Below the pieces are notes generated by a model. That model ran no database searches and had not been told where the DNA came from. It saw only the letters and a program-made list of their open reading frames with translations. A stretch of DNA of 13,863 nucleotides from contig MU646326.1 of assembly GCA_026770585.1 (NCBI GenBank), positions 297,549 through 311,411 of the forward strand, written 5' to 3'. Both the position numbers and the translations under genes were made by a program. Origin of the DNA: Baffinella frigidus (Eukaryota; Cryptophyceae; Cryptomonadales; Baffinellaceae). Every line of letters starts with the position of its first letter. Within the stretch, counting starts at the first letter, position 1. This document shows, piece by piece, positions 1-6,441 of this stretch.

Positions 1-12
1 GCGTTGGGCCCG

Positions 13-105
13 AGCCCTCAACCCTCAACCCTGGGCCCTGGACCCTGGACCCTGGACCCTAGACCCTGGACCCTCAGCCCTCAACCCTCAACCCTTAACC
101 AACCA
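13..105. repeat. Degenerate telomere-like CCCTRRA minisatellite
   Basis: About thirteen degenerate 7-bp units (CCCTCAA, CCCTGGA, CCCTAGA, CCCTTAA) run head to tail. The pattern resembles the CCCTAA telomere repeat but is too variable to be an active telomere, so it is either an interstitial or subtelomeric minisatellite. Two CCCTAACCCT fragments also occur at 5710-5755. The open reading frame across it is low-complexity and is not taken as a gene. Confidence 0.75.
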
Positions 106-207
106 TTTGGGGGAGGAGGGGTTGTGGTGCCGAGGCCACGGGCGACTCCGCCTTCGAGAGGGGCAAGGGCGGGGGGTGATGAGGAGCGTGTCTTGTGGTA
201 ACTATCA
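106..207. other. Short unassigned G-rich spacer
   Basis: G-rich sequence between the minisatellite and the first inverted-repeat element. I see no gene, repeat or recognisable site in it. Confidence 0.3.
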
Positions 208-324
208 TAGGGGTTACTCGCGAATACGAACGCGCACCGCCCCTAGGGTGGTCCTGTGCTCCTAGAACCAGCCCTACTGTAGGACCATATGAGGGGCGTG
301 TCCGTCATTTTGAGGAACCCTCTA
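208..324. mobile_element. Family H palindromic element, copy 1 (degenerate)
   Basis: The left end reads AGGGGTTACTCGCGAATACG and the right end, reversed, gives a diverged version (AGAGGGTTCCTC...GGACACGC). The centre holds the CCTACTGTAGGACCATATG core also found in families A and B. The left end closely matches the element at 12568, which supports a family. No coding capacity, so a non-autonomous MITE-like relic. Confidence 0.55.
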
Positions 325-491
325 CGGGGGAGGGATAAGAGTCTTATCTAGGCAACCGGAAAGCATATCTTGCGGTTACCGGTAGGCCCAAAGTCAATTA
401 TGTGTGGCCATTTCCGGCAACTTTTGCCGATTTCAAGGGGAAAGAATAGACAGACGCCGGGCGTAAAATGACATGTAACTCTCCCGCGTGG
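322..491. mobile_element. Family E element, copy 1 (170 bp)
   Basis: Bounded by CTACGGGGGAG at 322-332 and CTCCCGCGTGG at 481-491, near-matching inverted ends. The interior carries ATCTAGGCAACCGGAA, GCGGTTAC, TTTCCGGCAACTTTTGCC and GCGTAAAATGACATGTA, all repeated in the next element in the same order and orientation. No coding capacity. Confidence 0.6.
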
Positions 492-509
492 CTCGTAACT
501 GAAGTACTC

Positions 510-678
510 CTACGCGGGAGGGGTAGTTGCTTTATCTAGGCAACCGGAAGGCAATCCTGGCGGTTACTTTTCCGTCAAAGTTAATTATTTGTGGGCATTT
601 CCGGCAACTTTTGCCAATTTCAAGGGAAAATAACAGATAGACGCAGGGCGTAAAATGACATGTAGCTCTCCCGCGTAG
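510..678. mobile_element. Family E element, copy 2 (169 bp)
   Basis: Direct repeat of the 322-491 element, offset 187-188 bp. Its ends are a perfect 11-bp inverted repeat (CTACGCGGGAG at 510-520, CTCCCGCGTAG at 668-678). The interior aligns to copy 1 throughout with scattered substitutions. The two copies are only 18 bp apart. Confidence 0.65.
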
Positions 679-685
679 TCATGTA

Positions 686-724
686 GAGGGGTACCTCGCT
701 CATAAAGAAGCGCCTGCCCTGTGG
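686..724. mobile_element. Truncated family A element, left end
   Basis: GAGGGGTACCTCGCTCATAA after a TA matches the left inverted end of family A. The rest of the element is missing and the sequence passes directly into a family B fragment. Confidence 0.55.
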
Positions 725-780
725 TCCTTCAAGTGGCGAGCGGGTCATAGTTGACCCACAGCAGGTTCTAGGCCCATACT
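724..780. mobile_element. Truncated family B element
   Basis: TCCTTCAAGTGGCGAG, GGGTCATAGTTGACCC and CAGGTTCTAGG follow the order of the left half of family B (compare 1063-1167). The right half and the terminal TATCCC are missing. Confidence 0.5.
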
Positions 781-785
781 TAATA

Positions 786-902
786 CAGGGGTACTTCGCT
801 CATAAGAAACCGCCCCCCCCCCAGGACCACCATAGGACCCTAGGCATAGGCCTACTGTAGGGTCCTAGGGGGGGGCGGTTTCTTATGAGCGAGGTACCCC
901 TG
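786..902. mobile_element. Family A MITE (A1)
   Basis: A 117-bp near-perfect palindrome running CAGGGGTACYTCGCTCATAA ... TTATGAGCGAGGTACCCCTG, flanked by TA on both sides (784-785, 903-904). The arms continue through AGAAACCGCC and a poly-C/poly-G run to the CCTAGGACC core. Non-autonomous: no reading frame of its own. The TA duplication and CAGGGG end fit a Tc1/mariner-like or other TA-targeting DNA transposon, but the superfamily is not proved. Confidence 0.85.
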
Positions 903-994
903 TAGGCCTGAGGAGAAGTGTAATAGCCTACCTTAATCTCACATAATGTATCAATTAAAGGGTTTGTCCCCGGTTTTGAGCCTGCTTTTTGTAT

Positions 995-1054
995 GAAATT
1001 TACCACACAATTTAAATACATTTTTAAATGTAAAGATTTTGTGTGGTAAATTTC
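995..1054. repeat. Perfect 16-bp inverted repeat (hairpin)
   Basis: GAAATTTACCACACAA at 995-1010 pairs exactly with TTGTGTGGTAAATTTC at 1039-1054 across a 28-bp AT-rich loop. It may be a small MITE or an RNA hairpin. It lies 8 bp before a family B element. Confidence 0.7.
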
Positions 1055-1062
1055 GTGATCAC

Positions 1063-1167
1063 TATCCCTCAAGTGGCGAGGGAGTGAAAATTGACCCCAA
1101 AGAGGTCCCAGGCAGGTCCCAGGGCCCTACGGTAGGCCGTCTGCGCCTACTGGCCACTTGAGGGATA
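1063..1167. mobile_element. Family B MITE (B1)
   Basis: A 105-bp palindromic element starting TATCCCTCAAGTGGC and ending GCCACTTGAGGGATA. It has an internal GGTCCCAGGCAGGTCCCAGG segment and the CCTACGGTAGG core. The ends are inverted repeats of at least 15 bp. No coding capacity. Confidence 0.8.
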
Positions 1168-1392
1168 ATGTTTTCGATCCTAGTGCACTGCGAATTCGGG
1201 TATTTTTAAAAGTCAACACCCCTACAAATCTGTCAACTTTAGAAATGAGATACACCCTTGGTGTACTTCGCTTTTCGATTTCCGCCTTGAGTTGACTAAT
1301 ACAAAAACTTCGCCCTGGCAGTGTAGTGGCCTCAGGCCAAAGCATGCGGGTTAACCACCACCTCTCGCGCGCAGATCACCCCCCCTACGCAT
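1168..1392. other. Unassigned spacer with one half of a direct repeat
   Basis: No gene recognised. CTCAGGCCAAAGCATGCGGG onward (1331-1384) recurs with few changes at 1595-1650, flanking the A2 element. Confidence 0.4.
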
Positions 1393-1394
1393 TA

Positions 1395-1515
1395 CAGGGG
1401 TACCTCGATCATAAGAAACGCCCACCCCCCTAGGACCACCATAGGGCCCTAGCTAGGCATAGCCCTACTGTAGGGTCCTAGGGGGGGCTGGTTTCTTATG
1501 ATCGAGGTACCCCTG
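1395..1515. mobile_element. Family A MITE (A2)
   Basis: A 121-bp family A palindrome with the variant CAGGGGTACCTCGATCATAA at the left and the matching ATGATCGAGGTACCCCTG at the right. The shared GATC change in both arms means the arms match each other better than they match the family consensus. Flanked by TA on both sides. Confidence 0.85.
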
Positions 1516-1594
1516 TACCCCGATTTCAGTCGACCCAATCGCCCACCCTTGGAGCCCTTTCCCCCTGAGGCGGGCCCATCCCGGACCCGGTCCT

Positions 1595-1650
1595 CTCAGG
1601 CCAAAGCATGAGGGCTAACCACCCCCTCTCGCGCGCAGATCATCACCCCC
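1595..1650. repeat. Direct repeat of 1331-1384
   Basis: CTCAGGCCAAAGCATGAGGG and CTCTCGCGCGCAGATCA repeat the sequence on the other side of A2, about 264 bp away, suggesting a local duplication. Confidence 0.6.
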
Positions 1651-1750
1651 TCCCCTCCTCCCCCCCGGCCGCTCGGGGGGCGCACGCGGGTGGCCTACGC
1701 CCGTCCTACGGGAGTCGCCCCGCCCCGCGTCGAGAGCCCGAACATCTAGC

Positions 1751-1864
1751 GTCGAAAGTCTACATAAATGACTTTTCTCGCCCGCCCCGTCGAAAGTCTA
1801 CATAAATGACTTTTCTCGCCCGCCCAGTCTAAAGTCTACATAAATGACTTTTCCCGCCCGCCCC
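1751..1864. repeat. Three 38-bp tandem units
   Basis: Units at 1751-1788, 1789-1826 and 1827-1864 each contain AAAGTCTACATAAATGACTT followed by TTCTCGCCCGCCC, with only a few substitutions. Within each unit AAAGTC and GACTTT form a short inverted repeat. Confidence 0.9.
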
Positions 1865-1910
1865 ACGGGTGTCGCGCCGCCGCGATTCGAGCGCTCGTCT
1901 TAAGGCGCAT

Positions 1911-2091
1911 ACCACACGAGGCTACCCAGGCGAACAGAATAAAACGGACTTTTAAAGTTTTGTGGGCAAATGATCACGTTTCCGCCCGCTGAGCGGTCGG
2001 ACCTGTGTAAAGTCGCTGCTTTTCATCTCAAAATTACTACACACATTTACAATCGACATTTATTCTGTTCGCATAGGTAGCCTCGTGTGGT
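1911..2091. mobile_element. Family D element, 181 bp with 33-bp inverted ends
   Basis: ACCACACGAGGCTACC at 1911 and its complement GGTAGCCTCGTGTGGT ending at 2091 begin 33-bp inverted repeats differing at two positions (inner part GCGAACAGAATAAA). The interior is not palindromic and has no coding capacity. It ends 1 bp before a family A element. I could not define a target-site duplication. Confidence 0.75.
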
Positions 2092-2092
2092 G

Positions 2093-2217
2093 CAGGGGTA
2101 CCTCGCTCATAAGAAACCGCCACCCTGTAGGGCCCTTCAGTACATGTAGGCCTATGCCTAGGGCCCTATGATGGTCCTGGGGGGGGGGGGCGGTTTCTTA
2201 TGTGCGAGGTACCCCTG
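2093..2217. mobile_element. Family A MITE (A3)
   Basis: A 125-bp family A palindrome with full CAGGGGTACCTCGCTCATAA left end and TATGTGCGAGGTACCCCTG right end. The left flank is TG rather than TA. The right TA is shared with the next element. Confidence 0.8.
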
Positions 2218-2219
2218 TA

Positions 2220-2336
2220 CAGGGGTACCTCGCTCATAAGAAACCGCACCCCCCTAGGACCCTACAGTAGGACCATGCCTAAGGCCCTACGGTGGTCCTA
2301 GGGGGGGGGCGGCTTCTTATGTGCGAAGTACCCCTG
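2220..2336. mobile_element. Family A MITE (A4)
   Basis: Back to back with A3, separated only by TA. Left end CAGGGGTACCTCGCTCATAA; right end slightly diverged (TGTGCGAAGTACCCCTG). The core has the orientation opposite to A1. Confidence 0.8.
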
Positions 2337-2358
2337 CAAGGGTGTCGCGCCGCGCATA

Positions 2359-2435
2359 CAGGGGTGCCTCGCTCATAAGAAACTGCCCCCCCCCCTAGCT
2401 AGGACCACCATAGGGCCCTAGGCATGGTCCTATTG
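2359..2435. mobile_element. Truncated family A element (A5)
   Basis: The left end CAGGGGTGCCTCGCTCATAA and the left half of the palindrome are present up to GGCATGGTCCTATTG, after which the right arm is missing. Confidence 0.65.
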
Positions 2436-2476
2436 TTTACTGGAGAGAACACGAGCCCGCACGTGATGCGGCCTTA

Positions 2477-2580
2477 TATCCCTTAAGTGACCAGGCCTCC
2501 AAATTTGGGGGCCTGAGGTCCTAGGCAGGTCCTAGGGCCCTACCGTAGGGCGTATGAGCCTACTGATCACTTAAGGGATA
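2477..2580. mobile_element. Family B MITE (B2)
   Basis: TATCCCTTAAGTGACC ... TGATCACTTAAGGGATA, 104 bp, with the AGGTCCTAGGCAGGTCCTAG segment and CCTACCGTAGGGCGTATG core. No coding capacity. Confidence 0.8.
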
Positions 2581-2796
2581 TCTCCTTATAGTGGACGTGA
2601 CCTGTGTAAAGTCACTCCGGTCATCCTACATGGGGTAGTATCCCCAGAAGGCGGGCCCGTCGTAGAGTCCATCCTAACAATGCGCTTGAAACAAAGCAGG
2701 GCCATCCTGAGGTCCCTTTCCACGGAAGGGCGAGTTGTGAGCCTATGTTGGGAGCTCTCGTTGATGTATTCTTGGGGCTGGTGTGGAGCGAGAGTA
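2581..2796. other. Unassigned spacer with a possible family F fragment
   Basis: No gene seen. CCACGGAAGGGCGAGTTGTG followed by GCCTATGTTGGGAGC (about 2710-2755) resembles the family F segment around 5625-5655 but is short and diverged. Confidence 0.3.
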
Positions 2797-2919
2797 CAGG
2801 GGTACCTCGCTCATAAGAAACCGCCCCCCCCCCCGAGGACCACCGTAGGGCCCTAGGCGTAGGCCTACTGTAGGGTCCTAGCTAGGGGGGGGCGCTTTAT
2901 GATGAGCGAGGTCTCCCTG
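2797..2919. mobile_element. Family A MITE (A6)
   Basis: A 123-bp family A palindrome flanked by TA on both sides. The right arm is decayed (GCGCTTTATGATGAGCGAGG then TCTCCCTG). Confidence 0.8.
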
Positions 2920-3029
2920 TAAAACGACCTCTACCTTTAGTGCCAGGCCGACCAATCCTCCTGTAGGAACACGTACGGGGTTGTCCAAAGAATTCATGAG
3001 AAGTGTACCACCCCACACCGGCTGCTCTA
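2920..3029. other. Unassigned spacer
   Basis: No gene or repeat recognised. Confidence 0.3.
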
Positions 3030-3147
3030 CAGGGGTACCTCGCTCATAAGAAACTGGCTCCCCACAGGACCCTACAGTAGGGCGTATGCCTAGGGCCCTA
3101 CGGTGGTCCTAGGGGGGGGGTAGTTTCTAATGAGCGAGGTACCCCTG
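3030..3147. mobile_element. Family A MITE (A7), nested
   Basis: A 118-bp family A element with TA on both sides. What follows on the right is the interior of another A element broken at a TA, so A7 appears to have jumped into it. Confidence 0.8.
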
Positions 3148-3149
3148 TA

Positions 3150-3373
3150 CAGTAGGCCTATGCCTAGGGCCGTACGGTGGTCCTAGGAGGGGGGCAGTTT
3201 CTTATGAGCGAGGTACCCCTCCACCAACCCGCACAGCCTGGGCAAATCGTCGAATTTGAGGGTCACGTATTTCCCTTGGAGGCCGCCGGATTCCGGCGTC
3301 CGTGGAGCCATTTTGCCTTGAAATTGAAAATCGAAAATCATCGATTTGCCCAGCCCGTGAGGGTTGGTGGCTG
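3150..3373. mobile_element. Half of a family A element, interrupted by J
   Basis: From CAGTAGGCCTATGCC to GAGCGAGGTACCCCT (3220) this is the right half of an A element. The last bases CTGTA resume at 3371 after the J palindrome. The left half beyond A7 is missing. This element lies just 3' of gene copy 1, matching A8 3' of gene copy 2. Confidence 0.7.
3221..3370. mobile_element. Family J palindromic element (150 bp)
   Basis: CCACCAACCCGCACAGCCTG at the left pairs with CAGCCCGTGAGGGTTGGTGG at the right, giving inverted ends of about 29 bp that also include GGCAAATCG/CGATTTGCC. It splits the end of a family A element, and CT appears on both sides, consistent with a 2-bp target duplication. No coding capacity. 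Confidence 0.7.
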
Positions 3374-3617
3374 TAGCCCGAGAACCCCGAGGGTTCAGGA
3401 AAAGGGAGAGCACCACACAGCCGCCAGCGCTTCTTTCGATACTTTACTCTTTCCAATCGGGAACAGCTACTCTATACACACACGCCTAGGTCTTGGCCAG
3501 ACTCGCACACCGCATACACACACGCCTCTCCCGGGCGTCTACACCTACACACAATCGCGCATCAACCACCCTCCTCGACACTGAGGGCCATGCCGGCGTT
3601 CGCCAAGCTTCGGGCGG

Positions 3618-4118
3618 CTACTCTACACACACAACGCTCGGCGGCGGGCGGGCGGCGCACGCAGTAGACATGGGCGATCGATCCGTCCTCGCGAAGGAGT
3701 CACCCTCCTGCAATCGGCGCGACCGATGTGCGCAATCGGCGCCCGTGCTCGCGACCGCCTTGGGCGAGCGGCAGCCGTACAACGCGCTCCACCACGCCGT
3801 CTCGGCAGGGAGCTCCGCCGGGTGGAGGGGAGGGAGGGAATCCGCGGGCTCGTCGGAGAGAGCTCGTCGGAGGGAGGGGAGCCTGGGAGGGGAGGGAAGC
3901 GCGGCGGCGTCGTCGTCGCGGAAGTAGAGGTATGGGGAGGAGGCGCTCCCGCTTCGGCTTTGTGGAGGCGTGGAGGCGCAGGATTCATCGTCTTCGTTAA
4001 GCTCCAGTTGCTCGAGCGTCTCGGAGAGGAGATCGGCAGCGGCCTTCTTGGACGGCGGCGAAGGCGGCGCCAGAAACTCAATGCCTTCACCGGCGGGGAA
4101 GAGGGGGTACTGCGGCAT
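3618..4118 (-). CDS. Unrecognised small Ser/Pro/Ala-rich protein, copy 1
   Basis: 166 codons plus TAG. I do not recognise the family. The start at 4118 is chosen because the paralogue at 9808 has a Met at the same place and both are preceded by AGCAGAAGCAGCAA. Blocks kept in both copies: IEFLxPPSPPxKKxAADLL (residues 13-31), QLELN (37-41), RDDDAAALPS (67-76), PAELPAETAWWSA (100-112) with YxCRSP (114-119), LQEGDSFAR (136-144) and RSPMS with ACAARPPPSVVCV (147-165). There is no signal peptide, membrane segment or catalytic motif. Composition suggests a mostly disordered protein with several SP/TP sites, so a regulatory or scaffold role is possible but is only inference. Length differences from the paralogue are whole codons, which argues for a translated frame. 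It could still be a captured piece of a repeat, or lack a missing exon. Confidence 0.6.
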   Translation of the reverse strand: MPQYPLFPAGEGIEFLAPPSPPSKKAAADLLSETLEQLELNEDDESCASTPPQSRSGSASSPYLYFRDDDAAALPSPPRLPSLRRALSDEPADSLPPLHPAELPAETAWWSALYGCRSPKAVASTGADCAHRSRRLQEGDSFARTDRSPMSTACAARPPPSVVCVE

Positions 4119-4144
4119 CTTGCTGCTTCTGCTGTCGCTGAAAC

Positions 4145-4229
4145 GCACGCGCGAGGGGCCTGTATCTGAGCGTGTGTCCTGTATCTGAAGTGGACTACAC
4201 TGTACCAGCTCGTAGGGATCCTACTCACC
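4145..4229 (-). other. Possible 5' UTR intron of gene copy 1
   Basis: Read on the minus strand, GCAAGGTGAGTAGG near 4229 is a good eukaryotic splice donor, and GTGCGTTTCAG near 4145 could be an acceptor just before the start codon. Gene copy 2 has GCAAGGTCAGGG at the donor position, not a canonical donor. No transcript evidence is available here. Confidence 0.25.
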
Positions 4230-4282
4230 TTGCAAGGATTTTGTTTGATTAAAAAACGAGGCCGAGTTGTTGGTCAAAATTG

Positions 4283-4303
4283 AAACGTTCTTAAAGAACG
4301 TTT
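4283..4303. repeat. 21-bp palindrome upstream of gene copy 1
   Basis: AAACGTTCTT, a central A, then AAGAACGTTT form a perfect 10-bp inverted repeat. A degenerate AAGAACGTACGTACGTTTT lies at the matching place upstream of copy 2 (9626-9644). It could be a regulator site or simply mark the end of the duplicated block. Confidence 0.5.
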
Positions 4304-5080
4304 GTCTACACGGTTTTGGCTTTCTAAGCAGGTCACCTGATGGGAGGACCTAAAGTTGGAGGTCACCTGATAGGGAAGTTGGTCCGGTCACGCGAAAACG
4401 TCTGTTTTCGTGTCATCTTCAGCCGAAAGGTCTTATTGTTGGAGCGGTTTATCCGAAAAATGCCCCTGGCAATTCCCTGGCACGAGAATTTCCGAAGGTT
4501 TTTGGTCACGAGGACTCCAGGAGGAGAAACAAAAGAACTTCTTCGACACGAAATTTGCCAAAAAACTCCACTTGACACGTGGCGACACCAGGACACGACA
4601 AACACATCGCCAACTTCACGCTTCAATTGTTCCCATTGCCTTTTACAAGTGATTGTTGTGGCCGAACATTCTCCAACGGAAACGATTGACTTTCAATCGC
4701 ACCTTCCAAAAAAACAATTATGACCAGAAAAACAATGGCTCAAAGCACTAAAACAATTGCGTACCTAAAGGACCGTGAACGCTAATGCGGGTGGCCCGGG
4801 GTGGGCACTATAATGGGTCGGTGCTTGACAGTGCTAACGCGGTTGGGTGCTGACGAGGGTGGGTTCCGACGCAACTGGGCTCTAACGCATGTGGATGGGC
4901 TAACAGAGAGGAGCAGACGGCGATTAGTTAAGTCCTTTAGACCAGCCGAACACGTAGGCCGTCGCATGGATAGGTGGGGTATGAGCCTGGGAGGACGACG
5001 ACATGTCGCATAAGGGTAAGCTAGGGACGTGCTGCCGCGCAACTGTAGGTGGAAGCGAATCGCTAAGAGTAGCTGTACCT
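4304..5080. other. Unassigned region without a confident gene
   Basis: It holds a direct repeat of GGTCACCTGAT (4331 and 4361) and a loosely repeated GCTAACGCGGTTGGG-type segment (about 4780-4905). A 127-codon plus-strand frame at 4340-4723 has no recognisable motif and no paralogue, so I do not call it. Confidence 0.35.
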
Positions 5081-5082
5081 AG

Positions 5083-5691
5083 GTTGACCCTAACGGAGAC
5101 GAGCCGCTCCCCATGTGTCTGTGTCTTTGCACAGCTACATTATGTACAGCCTGGGGATAATCCCTACAAATCCACCTTTCTCTCTCACTTTGGCTGGCTT
5201 TTAGGGGTCGAGCTGCTTTACAACATTTATGTAAAGCAACTCGATCGGGCCTTGTTGAACTTCGCTGACGTCCGTACATTAGGGGAAACCTCTGCACGGC
5301 CACCCTTCTCGCATTTCATCGTTGGTGTCTGACTGATCTCTTTCATCTTTGGTGTCTGACTGATTTCACCTCACCCCCTCACACAATCCCTCTCACCTTG
5401 TGGGGTATCCGTAGTTGGAGCTATTATGATACTTCAACTATGGGATACCATGAGCCTCATAAAGGCTGACTTGGGTTCGGTGTGTGTGCGAGCGCGTTCC
5501 TCTTTGGGATAACTCAAAGACCCCAAGAGAACCACCCACTATCTCCTCTTCACGAGCCTCTGCACTGGAGAGCTAAACGCGATCCGAAAGCAAAAATGCT
5601 TTTCCTGCAGTCCTTTCTACGGGAGGGCGTGTCGTTGGCGTATGTTGGGAGAAATTAAAACCTAAAGGACCTAAAGGACGTCAAACAAGCT
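5083..5691 (+). mobile_element. Family F retroposon-like copy a (long)
   Basis: A non-coding repeat of about 610 bp ending in the 9-bp tail CCTAAAGGACCTAAAGGAC. Landmarks: CGGAGACGAG, CATGTGTCT, GCTGACGTCCGTA, TTTGGTGTCTGACTGATT, CACCTTGTGGGGTATCCGT, GACTTGGGTTCGGTGTGTG, CTCTGCACTGGAGAGCTAAA, GATCCGAAAGCAAAAATGCT. The inverted copy at 6442-6963 matches along nearly its full length. Other copies share the tail but start at different points, as expected for 5'-truncated retroposons. No reverse transcriptase is present. Confidence 0.7.
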
Positions 5692-5812
5692 CCCAAGGCC
5701 CTAAATGCTCAACCCTAACCCTAGACAATGAACACCCACCACCCTAACCCTGGTCCAGGACAGCCCTACAACTTCATAGGCCAACGTCCTGAAAACCGGG
5801 TAGTTAAGCCTA
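5692..5812. other. Spacer with short CCCTAA fragments
   Basis: AACCCTAACCCTAG and ACCCTAACCCTGG recall the minisatellite at the window start. Nothing else recognised. Confidence 0.4.
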
Positions 5813-6266
5813 CAGGGGTACCTCAAGTATAAGAAACAGTCGGCAAAAGAAACAAAGCGTTTTTGGTGTCAGAGTTTCTTAATAATTAAGAAACGGACAC
5901 CCAGCGTTTCCACGGAGTTTCTTAATAAACAAAGAACAACGAAATTTTGCCGAGTCGCCCAAACCAGCCAGCTGTAGGATCGCCGCAAGGCCTGAGTCAG
6001 GCATGCAGTGGTGAGGACGAGGAGTGCAGAACGCAAGGGGGGGAGGGGAGGGAACGGGAGGATTGAGGAACAAGGAGGATTACGAAACAAGGCGGGCGTT
6101 TTTCGTGAGTTTCTTAAAAATTAAGAAACGGACACCGAGCGTTCTCACTGCGTTTCTTAATAATTAAGAAACGGACACCGAGCGTTCTTACTGCGTTTCT
6201 TAATAATGAAGAGACGGGGACCGAGCGTTTTGAGATCTCCGGTTTCTTGTAAACGAGGTACCCCTG
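5813..6266. mobile_element. 454-bp derivative of family A with 43-bp internal repeats
   Basis: The ends are family A (CAGGGGTACCTC...AAGAAAC at the left, GTTTCTTGTAAACGAGGTACCCCTG at the right in two parts) and TA flanks both sides, but the interior is unrelated to other A copies. It carries 43-bp units with TTTCTTAATAATTAAGAAAC and GGACACCGAGCG at 5872-5914, part of 5915-5937, 6107-6149, 6150-6192 and 6193-6231. A second inverted pair, CGGCAAAA near 5841 and TTTTGCCG near 5945, encloses the first cluster. A G-rich unique stretch lies between. No transposase frame, so a larger non-autonomous relative. Confidence 0.75.
6107..6231. repeat. 43-bp tandem repeat inside the 454-bp element
   Basis: Three consecutive units (6107, 6150, 6193) start GMGTTTCTTAAWAATTAAGA and continue with ACGGACACCGAGCGTT. 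Each unit contains a palindrome TTTCTTAATAATTAAGAAA. The third unit is more diverged. Confidence 0.85.
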
Positions 6267-6268
6267 TA

Positions 6269-6441
6269 CGGTATTGCCTACGGTAGGCCGTAGGCGAATG
6301 TTTAAAAACACTTGTTCACTGCAATTCCGAGTTATGGCCTGGCGTGGTATGGGGCGACATATGGTTGAATACGGTACGAGGTTTTTTTTGGTTGCCTTGG
6401 TGCTTTGTATTACACTCACATCGAAGGCCACGCCCACCTCA
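6269..6441. other. Unassigned spacer
   Basis: It contains a short palindrome GCCTACGGTAGGCCGTAGGC near 6276 and no recognised gene. Confidence 0.3.

Larger units (their letters stand above)
3376..4303 (-). repeat. Inverted segmental duplication, arm 1
   Basis: On the minus strand this block aligns to 9618-10612 on the plus strand: upstream (TTTTGACC, TGCAAGGT, TTCAGATACA-type blocks, AGCAGAAGCAGCAA before the start), the whole coding region, and a long 3' region (for example CCAAGCTTCGGGCGGCTAC, GGCCAGACTCGCACACCGCA, AAAGTATCGAAAGAAGCGCT read from the appropriate strand). Limits are approximate because divergence is substantial upstream. Confidence 0.85.

Noticed and set aside
800-1072. Frame encoding RGTSLIR and GPYSR-type peptides, also at 11566-11811
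   Set aside because: These are translations of family A inverted repeats, recurring wherever the element lies.
1751-1864. Possible CRISPR array
   Set aside because: The 38-bp units are contiguous with no unique spacers.
3493-4228. Several overlapping frames on both strands across gene copy 1
   Set aside because: GC-rich coding DNA opens many shadow frames. Only the minus-strand frame at 3618-4118 is conserved in the paralogue with in-frame gaps; the others are disrupted or unmatched.
4340-4723. Plus-strand frame of 127 codons
   Set aside because: No recognisable motif, no paralogue in the window, composition like the surrounding sequence; overlapping frames of similar length exist.
6114-6437. 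Minus-strand frame of 107 codons
   Set aside because: Its C-terminal part is the 43-bp tandem repeat read as protein (repeated GVRFLIIKK), and it crosses the end of a mobile element.
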